Shown in pieces: positions 43,835-52,560 of a stretch of 64,000 nt of DNA. The notes below the pieces were generated by a model that was given only the letters and a program-made list of their open reading frames with translations, did no database searches and was not told the origin of the DNA. Within the stretch, counting starts at the first letter, position 1. Each line of letters begins with the position of its first letter. The DNA comes from Martinezella dioscoreae (lineage in GTDB: Bacteria > Pseudomonadota > Alphaproteobacteria > Rhizobiales > Rhizobiaceae). The DNA lies in the NCBI RefSeq assembly GCF_009176305.1, contig NZ_BLAJ01000004.1, positions 248,001 through 312,000 on the forward strand, in the 5' to 3' direction. Position numbers and translations under genes: made by a program.

Positions 43835-44677
43835 CTATTTGAACTGATAGGCTCTGACGTAATCGACAAACATGAAGGATGGGTCGGCCGCAGCCATTTT
43901 GGATATGCCTTCGACGATACCGAGGTCGATGAGCATATACAGCGGCTGGCGATGTTCTGGCGGAATTTTGGTTTTCCAGACGAGATTACCGTCGAAATAC
44001 ATGCGTATGAAATCGGAATCGATCTTCACGCCATAGGTGTGCAAATCAGCGGGATTTGCGGTGGCGAACACCTTGATGCGGGAAAAGGCCGAATCGTGCC
44101 GCCCATCCCGATGCCAAACATGCACCGTTGAAGAGTAGGCGCCGGGCTTATCGCCGTAATATTCGATGACATCTATCTCGGCGGTAGCCTTTGACCGATC
44201 CTTGCCGATAAGCCAGAAGGCCGGCCAGACACCGGGGCCATCCGGCAATCGCGCCCGCATCTCGAAGTAGCCATATTGCTGAGAAAAGCCATTTCCATGC
44301 TCATCGACAGAGGCAATCAAGCCGGAGCGCCATAGACCTTTGCTGTCGCGTGCAGCGGTAATGCGCAACATACCGTCCTGGATTGCGAAGGGGAAGTCGC
44401 CACTCGGATCCGAGAAGCGAGCGCCGCCAAAGTCGCCATTCCATGGTGTGTGGGAAATCCAGCGGGTACCAGGACCCCAGGCGGAGATGCTGAGATCGTT
44501 GAAAGCATCCTCGAAGGTAAGTGTCATGCTGCTGACATCAAGCGTATCGCCCGTATCACCGGCGCGAACAATTCCTACATCCATGATCGAAACTAACGCA
44601 GCCGCAATAGACGCGCGAAGAAATACGCGGCGGTTGCTCCTGCATCGAACATTAGATATCCGCGAGAACTGATCCAT
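43835..44677 (-). CDS. GH16 endo-beta-glucanase with Tat signal
   Basis: About 280 residues. The N-terminus has a twin-arginine signal (NRRVFLRASIAAALVS) followed by Ala-rich hydrophobic residues. The GH16 catalytic motif reads EIDVIEYYG (nucleophile and acid/base glutamates of the ExDxxE pattern); PAFWLIG and the DLHTYGVKI segment agree with the family. It resembles ExoK/ExsH-like glycanases that cleave succinoglycan-type polymers. Start uncertain: 44677 or 44689. It probably adjusts polymer chain length outside the cell. It is transcribed divergently from the polymerase gene. Confidence 0.88.
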   Translation of the reverse strand: MDQFSRISNVRCRSNRRVFLRASIAAALVSIMDVGIVRAGDTGDTLDVSSMTLTFEDAFNDLSISAWGPGTRWISHTPWNGDFGGARFSDPSGDFPFAIQDGMLRITAARDSKGLWRSGLIASVDEHGNGFSQQYGYFEMRARLPDGPGVWPAFWLIGKDRSKATAEIDVIEYYGDKPGAYSSTVHVWHRDGRHDSAFSRIKVFATANPADLHTYGVKIDSDFIRMYFDGNLVWKTKIPPEHRQPLYMLIDLGIVEGISKMAAADPSFMFVDYVRAYQFK

Positions 44678-44827
44678 GAATGCAAGCATGAACGGTGCAA
44701 TTTCCGCGGTATAGAACGTATTTCGGCCATAACGTCCACCAAAAGGCTTAGGCGCGGCGGAAATACAGCTGCATGACGCCGTGGTAGTTTGCGGCGACAT
44801 TGAGGCAGAACAACCGGATTGCCAGAC

Positions 44828-46252
44828 ATGAATGCCATGGGGCTCGTAACACTGATTGTAGGAGTTGTTGCGCTGACCGCGCCTGTGCGATGGTCATTCA
44901 TCATCATGGTTTTGTCGACGGTATTCGGTGCGGCGGCGGCCTTCAGCATACCCGGTCTTGGCGGTGCATCGGTACTCGTTCCGAGCCTGTTTTTGGTATT
45001 CTTCGCCGCACGGTTGTTTGCCGCCTACGGGGAGGGGCCGTTCCTCGGCGCCCTGGCTCCCTGGCGCCCTGGTTTCTTTCTGCTGCTTCTGACGGCCTTC
45101 GGAATCTTCTCTGCGATTTTCTTCCCGCGCATGTTCCAAGGCATGACGCAGACGATGACGGTCGAACGATCGATTGGGGCACGTAACCTGATTGCATTGG
45201 TGCCGCTGCGTTTCTCTTCGAACAATATCACTCAATCGGTCTACGCGGTGGGTGGCCTCATCTGCTTCATAACGACCTTTGCCTTCTTTCGTCGCCAGGG
45301 CACCCCTTCGGCCTTTATCAACGGCGTGCTGGTCGTTATCGGTGTCAATCTCGGCTTCGCGCTCGCCGACATAGTGACCCATTTCACACATACAGACTTT
45401 CTGCTGAGTTTCGTGCGGACAGCCAATTACGCGCTCCTGACCAATGCCGAAAAGGGCGGCCTGAAGCGCATTTCAGGCACTTTTCCCGAAGCCTCGGCCT
45501 TCGCCGATTTCACGCTCGTGCTCTTTGCCATCGTCACCAGCCTCTGGCTTGGGGGCATCCGCTCGAAGGTCACCGGCACTTTTTCAGGTCTGCTGCTGGT
45601 CGCGCTGATCCTGTCGACGTCGGCGACCGCACTTGTCGGGCTCGCCGCCATCCTGCCGATCCTCAGCCTCCAGTCGTTTCTGGCCTCCCGTCGCGAGCCT
45701 GGCGCCGGCCGGCCCGTTCTGATCGTGTCCATTCTGGCGAGCATGCCGCTCGTCATCTTCTTCGTTCTCATCGTCATGCCGGATCTCGCGCATAATCTGC
45801 AAGATTTTCTGGACGAGATGCTCTTTTCGAAGGCCGATAGCCAGTCGGGGCGGGAGCGCTTCATGTGGAACGCCATGGCTTACCGGGCCTTTCTGGACAC
45901 GAGTGGTTTTGGCGCCGGCCTTGGGAGTGCCCGGGCATCGAGCTTCGGTCTGGTGCTGCTGTCCAATATCGGCGTCTTCGGAACGCTACTCTTTGCGATG
46001 TTCGTCGCTCGGCTGCTCTTGGCCGACATGCGCGGATCGCATTCATCATCGCGGGAAACCACCGCGGTTCTGCGCGCTGCTAAGGCCGGGATCATCACGG
46101 TTCTCATTTCAGCGGCCACGTCCGGCACTGTTTATGACCTCGGACTGATGTTCTATATCCTCGCTGGCAGCATTTCCGCGCTGAGTGCCGAAGCACGGCA
46201 GATCGGGGGCGAATACACTCCGCGGCTGCGCACCATCGGGGAGATGCAATGA
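44828..46252 (+). CDS. Wzy/ExoQ-like polysaccharide polymerase
   Basis: About 474 residues, almost entirely membrane helices (11-12) with a large loop around residues 180-215. The segment SGRERFMWNAMAYRAFLDTSGFGAGLGSARASS resembles the conserved O-antigen ligase/polymerase loop (Wzy_C-like). It is the expected polymerase of the Wzx/Wzy system whose other parts are at 14301-24512. Starts: ATG 44828, with a TTG at 44819 and an ATG at 44837 also possible. It overlaps the next gene by 4 bases (ATGA). Confidence 0.85.
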   Translation: MNAMGLVTLIVGVVALTAPVRWSFIIMVLSTVFGAAAAFSIPGLGGASVLVPSLFLVFFAARLFAAYGEGPFLGALAPWRPGFFLLLLTAFGIFSAIFFPRMFQGMTQTMTVERSIGARNLIALVPLRFSSNNITQSVYAVGGLICFITTFAFFRRQGTPSAFINGVLVVIGVNLGFALADIVTHFTHTDFLLSFVRTANYALLTNAEKGGLKRISGTFPEASAFADFTLVLFAIVTSLWLGGIRSKVTGTFSGLLLVALILSTSATALVGLAAILPILSLQSFLASRREPGAGRPVLIVSILASMPLVIFFVLIVMPDLAHNLQDFLDEMLFSKADSQSGRERFMWNAMAYRAFLDTSGFGAGLGSARASSFGLVLLSNIGVFGTLLFAMFVARLLLADMRGSHSSSRETTAVLRAAKAGIITVLISAATSGTVYDLGLMFYILAGSISALSAEARQIGGEYTPRLRTIGEMQ

Positions 46253-47469
46253 AGGTTGTCGTCTTCAACGTCAAATACAGCGAAAACCTCGGGGACGGGC
46301 TGCTTGCGGAATGCGTCGAATCCGCCTTGGCGAGCGGCAGGGATGAGATCGAAGTGGAGACGATCGACCTTGCCGGGCGACAGGCCTTCGCGACAGGCCA
46401 TGGCGGCCGCAGGCGGCTTGCGCTGGAATTGCTCCATCGACTGCCCGCGGGCGCCCGTCGGCGGCTCGTTCGCGTCGTACTGGAGCGCAGGCTGCGCGCG
46501 CTTCGCGGACAGTGGGAAGAGAAGGTTGCGGTTGCCGATGCCGTCGTGATCGGCGGCGGGAACCTGTTTCAGGACGATGATCTCAATTTCCCGCTGAAGA
46601 TCGGTGCTGTGCTCGATTGTGTCGTGCGGTACGATCGGCCGCTGGCGATCTATGCGGTTGGGGTGGGCGCCCATTGGTCGGAGCCAGCATATCATCTCTT
46701 CGCGCGATTGAAGCAGGCGCGCCTTGTTCATCTTTCGGTACGCGACGGCTTCGCGCAGGATAACTGGCGCGAGCATTTTCCCGATGGACCCGGTGCGAAG
46801 ATCGTGCGTGATCCCGGACTGCTGATCCAGGCCTCGCCGGGGCATGAAGGCGTACGTGCTCCGTCCAAAGGCCCTTTGACCATAGGTCTATGCGTGACGG
46901 ATCCCATCGTCCTGCATCGGCATGGTGCCGTTCAGACCGATGGTATCCCCTTCGCCGATGTTGAAGCCTATCGCGATCTGATCGAGCTTCTCCTGGATGA
47001 CGGCCAGCAGGTGGTCTTGTTTTGCAATGGAGCCAAAGAGGATCAAGCTTTTGCGGAGCGCATCGGCGCTTCGCTCGCCAGGCAGCGTATCGCCACGTCC
47101 GGCACCCTGGATGTTTGCAGACGCCCGCGGCTTCCGATCGATCTCATCCAGATCATCCAGTCGCTGGATGTGGTTCTGGCTCACAGATTGCACGCATGCA
47201 TTGCCGCCTATGCGCTCGGAATTCCGCATGTCGGCTTGGCTTGGGACAAGAAGGTCGAAGGTTTCTTCAACTCGGTCGGGCGCGAAAGCTACTTCATAAA
47301 GGGAGTATCGCCACCGCCGAAGCACGTCGCCCTGCTCCTGAAGGCAGCACAGCAGGAAGGCATAGAGGCGCGCCGCCATCGCGACACGATTTCGGAAGCC
47401 CGCGCCGGAATCTCCAACATGCGGCGACATCTGGTCGAGCGCGACCAATGCGTTATGTCGCGGATATAG
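46249..47469 (+). CDS. Polysaccharide pyruvyltransferase family protein
   Basis: A 406-residue enzyme of the ExoV/CsaB family, which adds pyruvyl ketals from phosphoenolpyruvate to sugars. The N-terminus VVFNVKYSENLGDGLLAE, AVVIGGGNLFQDDD and the C-terminal VLAHRLHACIAAYALGIPHVGLAWDKKVEGFF are characteristic. Pyruvylation would add negative charge to the polymer. Translationally coupled to the polymerase upstream (ATGA). Confidence 0.88.
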   Translation: MKVVVFNVKYSENLGDGLLAECVESALASGRDEIEVETIDLAGRQAFATGHGGRRRLALELLHRLPAGARRRLVRVVLERRLRALRGQWEEKVAVADAVVIGGGNLFQDDDLNFPLKIGAVLDCVVRYDRPLAIYAVGVGAHWSEPAYHLFARLKQARLVHLSVRDGFAQDNWREHFPDGPGAKIVRDPGLLIQASPGHEGVRAPSKGPLTIGLCVTDPIVLHRHGAVQTDGIPFADVEAYRDLIELLLDDGQQVVLFCNGAKEDQAFAERIGASLARQRIATSGTLDVCRRPRLPIDLIQIIQSLDVVLAHRLHACIAAYALGIPHVGLAWDKKVEGFFNSVGRESYFIKGVSPPPKHVALLLKAAQQEGIEARRHRDTISEARAGISNMRRHLVERDQCVMSRI

Positions 47470-47722
47470 GTGCACGCAAAACGATACAAGAGGTCGTTAG
47501 TATAGAATTTGTGACGCGGACGGAAATACTAAAAGGTATACATAAAGACATCGAATTTTGTCCCGCTATGGCGGTAAAAATTCGAGGAACAACGGATATC
47601 GATTTGCAATAAAGACATCGTGGATTTTCTATGGTATTAAATACTTGGAACTCACGAAAAATATATTTTCGAAAGGCCCATGGAGCGTTCGAAATATGCT
47701 TTTCGTCCGAGGGGATGACGGC
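47470..47722. other. AT-rich intergenic region before the CRP-like regulator
   Basis: About 250 bases, AT-rich, without a credible gene. The frame of the regulator remains open back to 47558 but lacks a ribosome site until 47710. It probably holds the regulator promoter. Confidence 0.4.
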
Positions 47723-48394
47723 ATGGCAGCGCAGCTTTCAATTGAGCATATTCGCAGCCTCGGTGGTGTAGCGCGGACCTTTGTTGCAGGTAGTGTGATC
47801 TGCGACTACGACCACGATACGCCACGCCTTCTCTTTGTGCTCGATGGGTGGGCCTCGCGCAGCAAGATGCTTCCGAACGGCACGCGCTTCATGACGGAAT
47901 TCGTGTTGCGCGGCGATATGATTTCGACATCCCTGACGGCGCTTTCGCGCGAGACCGTGCGGGCGATCACCAATGTCACGGTGATGGTCTTCCCTGACTT
48001 CACCTCTCTGCCGAAGATCGAGGCGCCAACGTTTTTCTATCGTATCGTCATTGCTGAACTGGTGCGACATCAGGCGCGCATGTCTGAGAGGCTCGCCAAT
48101 ATAGGACGCCGCGACGCTCTGGAGAAAACCGGCTACCTGCTGCTGGAGCTCGGGGCACGCATCGGTACTTCGCGGGACTATGCAAACGCAGAATACTTCG
48201 ATTGTCCTTTGACCCAGGCGGATATTGGCGACGCGGTTGGCTTGTCGACGGTGCACATCAACCGCGTCCTCAGGGACATGCGTGAAGCCGGCCTGCTGTC
48301 CTTCCGCAACGGCATTGTCGCCTTTCTCGATCGGCCGCGTCTAGCCGATCTCGTCGACTTCGACGAGTCCTGTTTCGATACAACTATGGTTTGA
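47723..48394 (+). CDS. Crp/Fnr family transcriptional regulator
   Basis: About 223 residues. The N-terminal half is a cyclic-nucleotide-binding-like beta-barrel (LLFVLDGWASRSKMLPNGTRFMTEFVLRGDMI). The C-terminal winged HTH is LTQADIGDAVGLSTVHINRVLRDMREAGLL. The canonical cAMP phosphate-binding motif and the Fnr cysteine cluster are not visible, so the ligand is unknown. The ATG at 47723 is preceded by GAGGGG; ATG 47696 is an alternative. Sited next to the pyruvyltransferase, it probably regulates the exopolysaccharide locus. Confidence 0.85.
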   Translation: MAAQLSIEHIRSLGGVARTFVAGSVICDYDHDTPRLLFVLDGWASRSKMLPNGTRFMTEFVLRGDMISTSLTALSRETVRAITNVTVMVFPDFTSLPKIEAPTFFYRIVIAELVRHQARMSERLANIGRRDALEKTGYLLLELGARIGTSRDYANAEYFDCPLTQADIGDAVGLSTVHINRVLRDMREAGLLSFRNGIVAFLDRPRLADLVDFDESCFDTTMV

Positions 48395-48652
48395 GCAATA
48401 CTTTGTCTCCATTACTAATGGAGCAAGAAAGAATTATTTTATGCAATATTTAAATTCATTATTAACATATGTTAATGCGCGGAAAAACAAAATAAGCAAT
48501 TACTACGGTAACATAAACCTAAAAAGAGGGGAAAAATATGGGAACTCAAGAAGATCCTCGGCTTAAACGGATGTTATTCTCTTTAAATCGAGTAAATACT
48601 CTAAAGGTTGCAAGAAATACAAAGGCCATTTTAAAAGTTGGGGGTAACGGCC
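48395..48652. other. AT-rich upstream region of the LuxR-type regulator
   Basis: About 258 bases of strikingly AT-rich sequence with runs of A and T. It carries a small candidate ORF at 48538-48678, listed separately, and probably the promoter of the LuxR-type gene. Confidence 0.45.
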
Positions 48653-48678
48653 ATGATTGGACAATCGCTCACAAGTGA
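48538..48678 (+). CDS. Candidate 46-residue leader peptide or small protein
   Basis: An ORF starting with ATG at 48538 behind an excellent ribosome site (AAAAAGAGGGGAAAAAT). It runs 46 codons and ends at 48678, overlapping the LuxR-type start (48653) by 26 bases in another frame. The product is basic (MGTQEDPRLKRMLFSLNRV) and has no signal peptide or transmembrane segment. Overlap with the next gene suggests a leader peptide or translational coupling. No homology can be claimed. Confidence 0.35.
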   Translation: MGTQEDPRLKRMLFSLNRVNTLKVARNTKAILKVGGNGHDWTIAHK

Positions 48679-49420
48679 AAAATTCACGTCAGACACGGGC
48701 GCACGCATCATTTCAGTTCGGACATCCGACACGTTGAGGCCATTCATCGCATCCGGCACGCCCGGGATCGATGAATGGGAAGACTATATTCTTCTCATAG
48801 ATTCTCGCGCTCTCGATCGCGAGTGCCTGTCGAAAAGTCTGACCGAATGCGATAGCGCCATGCATATCGTTACCGTGGGTTCGCTCGACGAATGGCAGAT
48901 GCGCAATATGCAAGTATTACCGTCCGCGGTTCTCTTCATGATCGGCGGCCGTAAGGTTTCCGACGCGGATGTCAGTGCCAAGATCTGCGCTCTGGTGGAA
49001 AGATTCCAGACGAGCCCTGTGATCGTCGGCGCTGATGGCGATGAGCTTGCACAGTTGCTGCATGCGCTGGAGTGCGGCGCCCGCGGCTACATCCCGACCA
49101 GCGTCGGAATCAAGGTCGCCGCCGAAGCAGTGGCTCTCGCGCGGGCAGGTGGTGTCTTCGTGCCGGCAAGCAGCCTGCTGGCTGCCAAGGAGGCGATCGC
49201 ACCCGTGGCCAGCCGCAACTGCTGCCTCGACAGCTTGTTTACGCCACGCGAAGTCGTCGTCGCGGAGGCTTTGAGACGAGGCAAGGCAAACAAGATCATC
49301 GCCTACGAGATGGATCTTTGCGAGAGCACGGTCAAAGTGCACATTCGCAATATCATGAAGAAACTGAACGCGACGAACCGAACGGAAGTTGCCTACAAGA
49401 TTCGGGAACTCGTTCGATAA
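48653..49420 (+). CDS. LuxR/NarL-type response regulator with degenerate receiver
   Basis: About 255 residues. The C-terminal 65 residues are a NarL/LuxR HTH (LFTPREVVVAEALRRGKANK, STVKVHIRNIMKKLNATN). The N-terminal receiver-like domain lacks an Asp at the phosphorylation strand (it reads SAVLFMIGGRKV), and the usual Lys-containing GYLLKD segment reads GYIPTS. Phosphorylation-independent action is likely. ATG 48653 follows GGGGGTAACGG. It lies next to the exopolysaccharide genes and upstream of the TA and curli genes. Confidence 0.85.
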   Translation: MIGQSLTSEKFTSDTGARIISVRTSDTLRPFIASGTPGIDEWEDYILLIDSRALDRECLSKSLTECDSAMHIVTVGSLDEWQMRNMQVLPSAVLFMIGGRKVSDADVSAKICALVERFQTSPVIVGADGDELAQLLHALECGARGYIPTSVGIKVAAEAVALARAGGVFVPASSLLAAKEAIAPVASRNCCLDSLFTPREVVVAEALRRGKANKIIAYEMDLCESTVKVHIRNIMKKLNATNRTEVAYKIRELVR

Positions 49421-49807
49421 TAAGTCGGCCGCGACCACCTATCATATAAAATAATGCCGGGAAGCGCCGTGTCGCTCCAGCTAGAAGACATCGGCCCCCG
49501 GCGCCGGCGCAACAAGTGACCTGCAGGGCAGGTTCGCAAAGCCTCGGCTCTTGAAGCTGCCGTCGCTCGATGGAAAAGCGCCGGCGGCTGATCGCCGCCA
49601 AAAGTTGATATAGCAAGTTGGGGATTCCCGCGTATTTGAGCTGCCGGGCCTGTTCTAAGGGGCCGACCAACAGGCATTTCCGCCAAAGTTTGAGTTTGCT
49701 GCTTTTGTACGATGAGCGCAGCTTCCACACGCATCGACGACGGCATCTCAAAAACCAATCCGACAAATGTCGATGCTGTTTGGTGGCCGAAGCTCGCGCG
49801 GGTCAGC
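49421..49807. other. Gene-free intergenic region
   Basis: 387 bases between the LuxR-type gene and the DUF6941-like gene, which converge here. Overlapping short frames occur on both strands, but none has a ribosome site, membrane segment or known motif. No T-tract terminator was found. Confidence 0.5.
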
Positions 49808-50233
49808 TCAGTGTTGCACCACACGCAGGGACGCGATTTCCGCGGGCTTGTCGTCGATGATCGCACTGACGGTCAGAAGGCCTGGCTGACGCAATCTCAG
49901 CGGTGAAAAGACAAGGCTGGCGCCCACGACGACATTGATCGGGATATCACTCGCCTCCGCGTTCTCCACGACATCCTTCTGCTCGCTCAGCTGGGCGGCG
50001 TCCAATCGCTCTTCAAGAAGCGGCTGACGGTCGCCGGGCGCGGTGCAACGCAAAACGATCGATCGGTAGGGTTCCGTCGCCAAGGTGATCAGATTCACAT
50101 GCACGCAGAACTTCGGCAGTGAAAAAGGAAATTCCGGCAGCATCAGGACGCCGCTATAGACGCCGATGAAGCTGAGCTTTTCGCCGATTTCCGTGCGAAC
50201 GTCGTCGCAAAATATGCAATATCCATAGCGCAT
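49808..50233 (-). CDS. Conserved hypothetical protein, DUF6941-like
   Basis: About 141 residues beginning MRYGYCIFCDDVRTEIGEKLSFIGVYSG, which resembles DUF6941-type proteins of unknown function. The rest is beta-rich with no catalytic motif visible. A TTG at 50242 overlaps the antitoxin stop, and the ATG at 50233 is preferred. It is co-transcribed with the HigBA-like pair, so it may be a third, accessory component of the toxin-antitoxin unit. Confidence 0.6.
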   Translation of the reverse strand: MRYGYCIFCDDVRTEIGEKLSFIGVYSGVLMLPEFPFSLPKFCVHVNLITLATEPYRSIVLRCTAPGDRQPLLEERLDAAQLSEQKDVVENAEASDIPINVVVGASLVFSPLRLRQPGLLTVSAIIDDKPAEIASLRVVQH

Positions 50234-50238
50234 GTGTT

Positions 50239-50649
50239 TCAATCGTCCCGATCGTTGTTGCTGCGAGCAATTATCGTGCGGATGGCCCTTGATGAGCTCC
50301 AGGAAACGGCCCCGCCGGACCGAACCGGATAGATAGCTGCCCGGGTCTCCGGTTCGGAGAGGCCACTAACGTCTGCCGTAGACCCCTTGGGATCGCACAG
50401 CTCAATGTGGATCTCTTTGTCGAGCGCCCAGGCGAGATCCGCGATCGAACGAAGCGGAAGCTCTGTTTGCCCGCAGAGATAACGGTTCAGATCCCTTCGG
50501 CTGACGCCGACCAACTCCGCAAGTCGCTGCTGAGTAAACCCTTTCTGCGATCGCCTTTCGAGGACGGCGGCGGCCAGGTCGCTGCGAACATCTGCGATGA
50601 AACGGCTGGCCGCCCGCGCCCGCGCCCCTATCTCAAACCGAAATGACAT
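50239..50649 (-). CDS. HigA-like Xre-family antitoxin
   Basis: A 136-residue protein with a Cro/C1-type HTH at about residues 37-75 (KGFTQQRLAELVGVSRRDLNRYLCG). The C-terminal part is Ser/Arg-rich and shorter than in typical repressors. It starts 17 bases before the end of the toxin-like gene, the standard arrangement of HigBA-type loci in which the toxin is first. It is expected to bind the toxin and the operon promoter. Confidence 0.75.
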   Translation of the reverse strand: MSFRFEIGARARAASRFIADVRSDLAAAVLERRSQKGFTQQRLAELVGVSRRDLNRYLCGQTELPLRSIADLAWALDKEIHIELCDPKGSTADVSGLSEPETRAAIYPVRSGGAVSWSSSRAIRTIIARSNNDRDD

Positions 50650-51118
50650 CTTCCGGATTTACTCCCTCTACGCACAACGCATCACCCACACCAAGCGTGC
50701 GGCGCAATCGGCGCACCTCCAGCCGATAGCCGCGGTAAAGATCGTGATCCTTCACATGATCGGCCCAGTCTCCAAAGACAGCGACAAAACAGTCTCGCAT
50801 GGCGAACCAGCCGAATATGCGGAAATCGACAGTCTTCAATTCCCAAACCGCATTTCGTTCGACCCGGATTGCCCGGAATTGTCGGCAATGAATGAGCGGT
50901 TTCCCTGAAACGAATGTATAGAAAAGAAAATCCAGCTGCTCGACAGGCCTGAGGACCGCACCGAGCGACGATGGTTCGTCCTTGCTTACGCGCTCGCTCA
51001 ACCAGTTCACGAAGCTTGGTGTCGCGAAAAGCAGTCGCTTGGGTGACTGCTTTCGACCAAGCTGGATCTCAACTTTAACGATTGCTTCGGATGCCACGAG
51101 ACTGTCAAACGTAGCCAT
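50633..51118 (-). CDS. HigB/RelE-like toxin-type protein
   Basis: About 161 residues with the gp49/HigB-like C-terminal segment FRIFGWFAMRDCFVAVFGDWADHVKDHDLYRGYRLEVRRLRRTLG. The N-terminal 60 residues are extra and of unknown function, which makes it longer than the roughly 100-residue HigB proteins. An mRNA interferase role is inferred from the fold resemblance and from pairing with an overlapping HTH gene. A TTG at 51127 is an alternative start. Confidence 0.65.
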   Translation of the reverse strand: MATFDSLVASEAIVKVEIQLGRKQSPKRLLFATPSFVNWLSERVSKDEPSSLGAVLRPVEQLDFLFYTFVSGKPLIHCRQFRAIRVERNAVWELKTVDFRIFGWFAMRDCFVAVFGDWADHVKDHDLYRGYRLEVRRLRRTLGVGDALCVEGVNPEDVISV

Positions 51119-51444
51119 AGCTGTCAACTAATCCATTATCATGTGGCAAGCCTTTCATCGAAGCTATCTATGGGTAGCATGAATTGCTGCACACCTGGAT
51201 TGTATTTATCTAGCTTTCATATGGGTTAGAATGCCTAATCAAAGAAGAGTATAGCTCATACGTCATAGCGATACACATCTAATCCGTTACTCATTTCGAA
51301 GTAGGCGCTTTCTATTTCACATAGATCTGCGTTGCTGTCTTAGTCCGAACGGTTCTCTTGTTCGGCTCTCCTTCCGCGGCCTATTAAAAAGCTCGAGGGC
51401 GGCGAATGGTCGCTTGCCCCGTCATGGAGAACAGGGAGGATCAC
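51119..51444. promoter_or_regulatory. Intergenic region holding divergent TA and curli promoters
   Basis: About 326 bases, AT-rich around 51180-51310, between the leftward toxin gene and the rightward major curlin gene. A weak stem (GAACGGTTCTC nearby) is seen around 51345-51370 but is not assignable. GGGAGG precedes the curlin ATG. Confidence 0.5.
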
Positions 51445-52518
51445 ATGAGGACGATTGGAGCTCTCGCCGTCTTGCTGGCAAGCACGTCTTTGACATTTGC
51501 CGGGCCCCCGTCGCCGCCAGCCGAAAACGAATCGTTTATCGGCCAGGTGGGTGCATTCAACGGTGCTTTCGTCAGTCAGAACACTGGCAATAATGATGCT
51601 CTGACATTCCAGAATGGCGTCGGCAACTTCGCCGTCACCAATCAGGACAAGGCCAAATCCAACACATCAGCCATCCTGCAATTCGGTGACGGCAACGTCG
51701 CCTTCGCCGACCAGAAAGGCAAGACGAACGATCAGAGCACGTTCCAGGCCGGCGTCATGAACTTCGCCTCGACCCTGCAGCGGGACGGCGCGGATAACAG
51801 CTCGACGATCGCCCAGTTCGGCTTTGGCAATTCCGCCTTCGCGGACCAGTCCAAGGGAGATAACTCCCAAGACACGCTGCAGGTCGGTGGCCTGAACTTC
51901 GCCTCGACAACCCAGACCGACGGCAAGCATGGCGGAAACGACTCCAGTACCATGCAGTTCGGCTGGGGTAATGGCGCCATCGTCGGCCAGGACGGCGGCG
52001 GCAACGACCAGACAACGCTGCAGGTCGGCGCCGGCAACTTTGCCGTCACCTCTCAGTTCGGTGTCATCGGCTTCAACGGCAATTCGTCGTCGACGACCCA
52101 GTTCGGTTGGGGCAATATATCCTTCGCCGATCAGGCGGGCGGCAACAACTCGCAAGACACGTTGCAGGCGGGCGCGCATAATTTCGCCATGACCGGCCAG
52201 TCGTCGTTCTTCGGCACGAACAAGGCGACCACGGCGCAGTTCGGTGTGGGCAACACCGCTCTGACATCCCAGATCGCCAATCCGCTCGGCTCCAACAATT
52301 CGATGATCGTGCAGGCCGGCTATCGCAATACCGCGATCGCTTCGCAATCGGGGCTGCAGACAGTGTTCCCCGTCAGCGGTTCGAACCTTCAGGGAACCAT
52401 CCAGATCGGTTCGGGAAACTATGCCGTTACCTCTCAGACCAGCTCGAGCGGCCTGACGAACACGTCGGTTACGGCGCAGTTCGGCTATCGCAACACGGCC
52501 GTTACGGTCCAGCACTGA
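51445..52518 (+). CDS. Major curlin (CsgA-like) amyloid subunit
   Basis: A 357-residue protein with a signal peptide (TIGALAVLLASTSLTFAG) and about 14 curlin repeats of the pattern Q-x-G-x-x-N-x-A-x-x-x-Q, for example FQNGVGNFAVTNQ and AQFGFGNSAFADQ. E. coli CsgA has five, so this one is long. It is strongly Asn/Gln/Gly-rich. The ATG at 51445 has GGGAGG at ideal spacing. It is the first gene of a curli operon and should be exported by CsgG and assembled into surface amyloid fibres. Confidence 0.92.
   Translation: MRTIGALAVLLASTSLTFAGPPSPPAENESFIGQVGAFNGAFVSQNTGNNDALTFQNGVGNFAVTNQDKAKSNTSAILQFGDGNVAFADQKGKTNDQSTFQAGVMNFASTLQRDGADNSSTIAQFGFGNSAFADQSKGDNSQDTLQVGGLNFASTTQTDGKHGGNDSSTMQFGWGNGAIVGQDGGGNDQTTLQVGAGNFAVTSQFGVIGFNGNSSSTTQFGWGNISFADQAGGNNSQDTLQAGAHNFAMTGQSSFFGTNKATTAQFGVGNTALTSQIANPLGSNNSMIVQAGYRNTAIASQSGLQTVFPVSGSNLQGTIQIGSGNYAVTSQTSSSGLTNTSVTAQFGYRNTAVTVQH
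51535..52518 (+). repeat. Tandem curlin repeats within the CsgA-like gene
   Basis: About 14 degenerate repeats of roughly 22-30 codons with a QxGxxNxA core. They diverge at the DNA level and encode protein repeats, not a CRISPR or satellite array. Confidence 0.85.
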
Positions 52519-52528
52519 GTTTGCCGAT

Positions 52529-52560
52529 GGAGGAGGCGAAAGCAAATGTCCGCCTCCTCC
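52529..52560 (+). terminator. Perfect 10-bp hairpin after csgA, followed by TTTAA; possible attenuator
   Basis: GGAGGAGGCG (52529-52538), loop of 12 bases, CGCCTCCTCC (52551-52560), followed by TTTAAT. The 5' arm is also a consensus ribosome site and the loop holds an ATG (52546), so one hairpin could both terminate transcription and hide a start. Confidence 0.65.

Noticed and set aside
51535..52518. CRISPR-like array from the repeated pattern
   Set aside because: The repeats are degenerate, in frame, and encode curlin QxGxxNxA units; no constant direct repeat or spacer structure.
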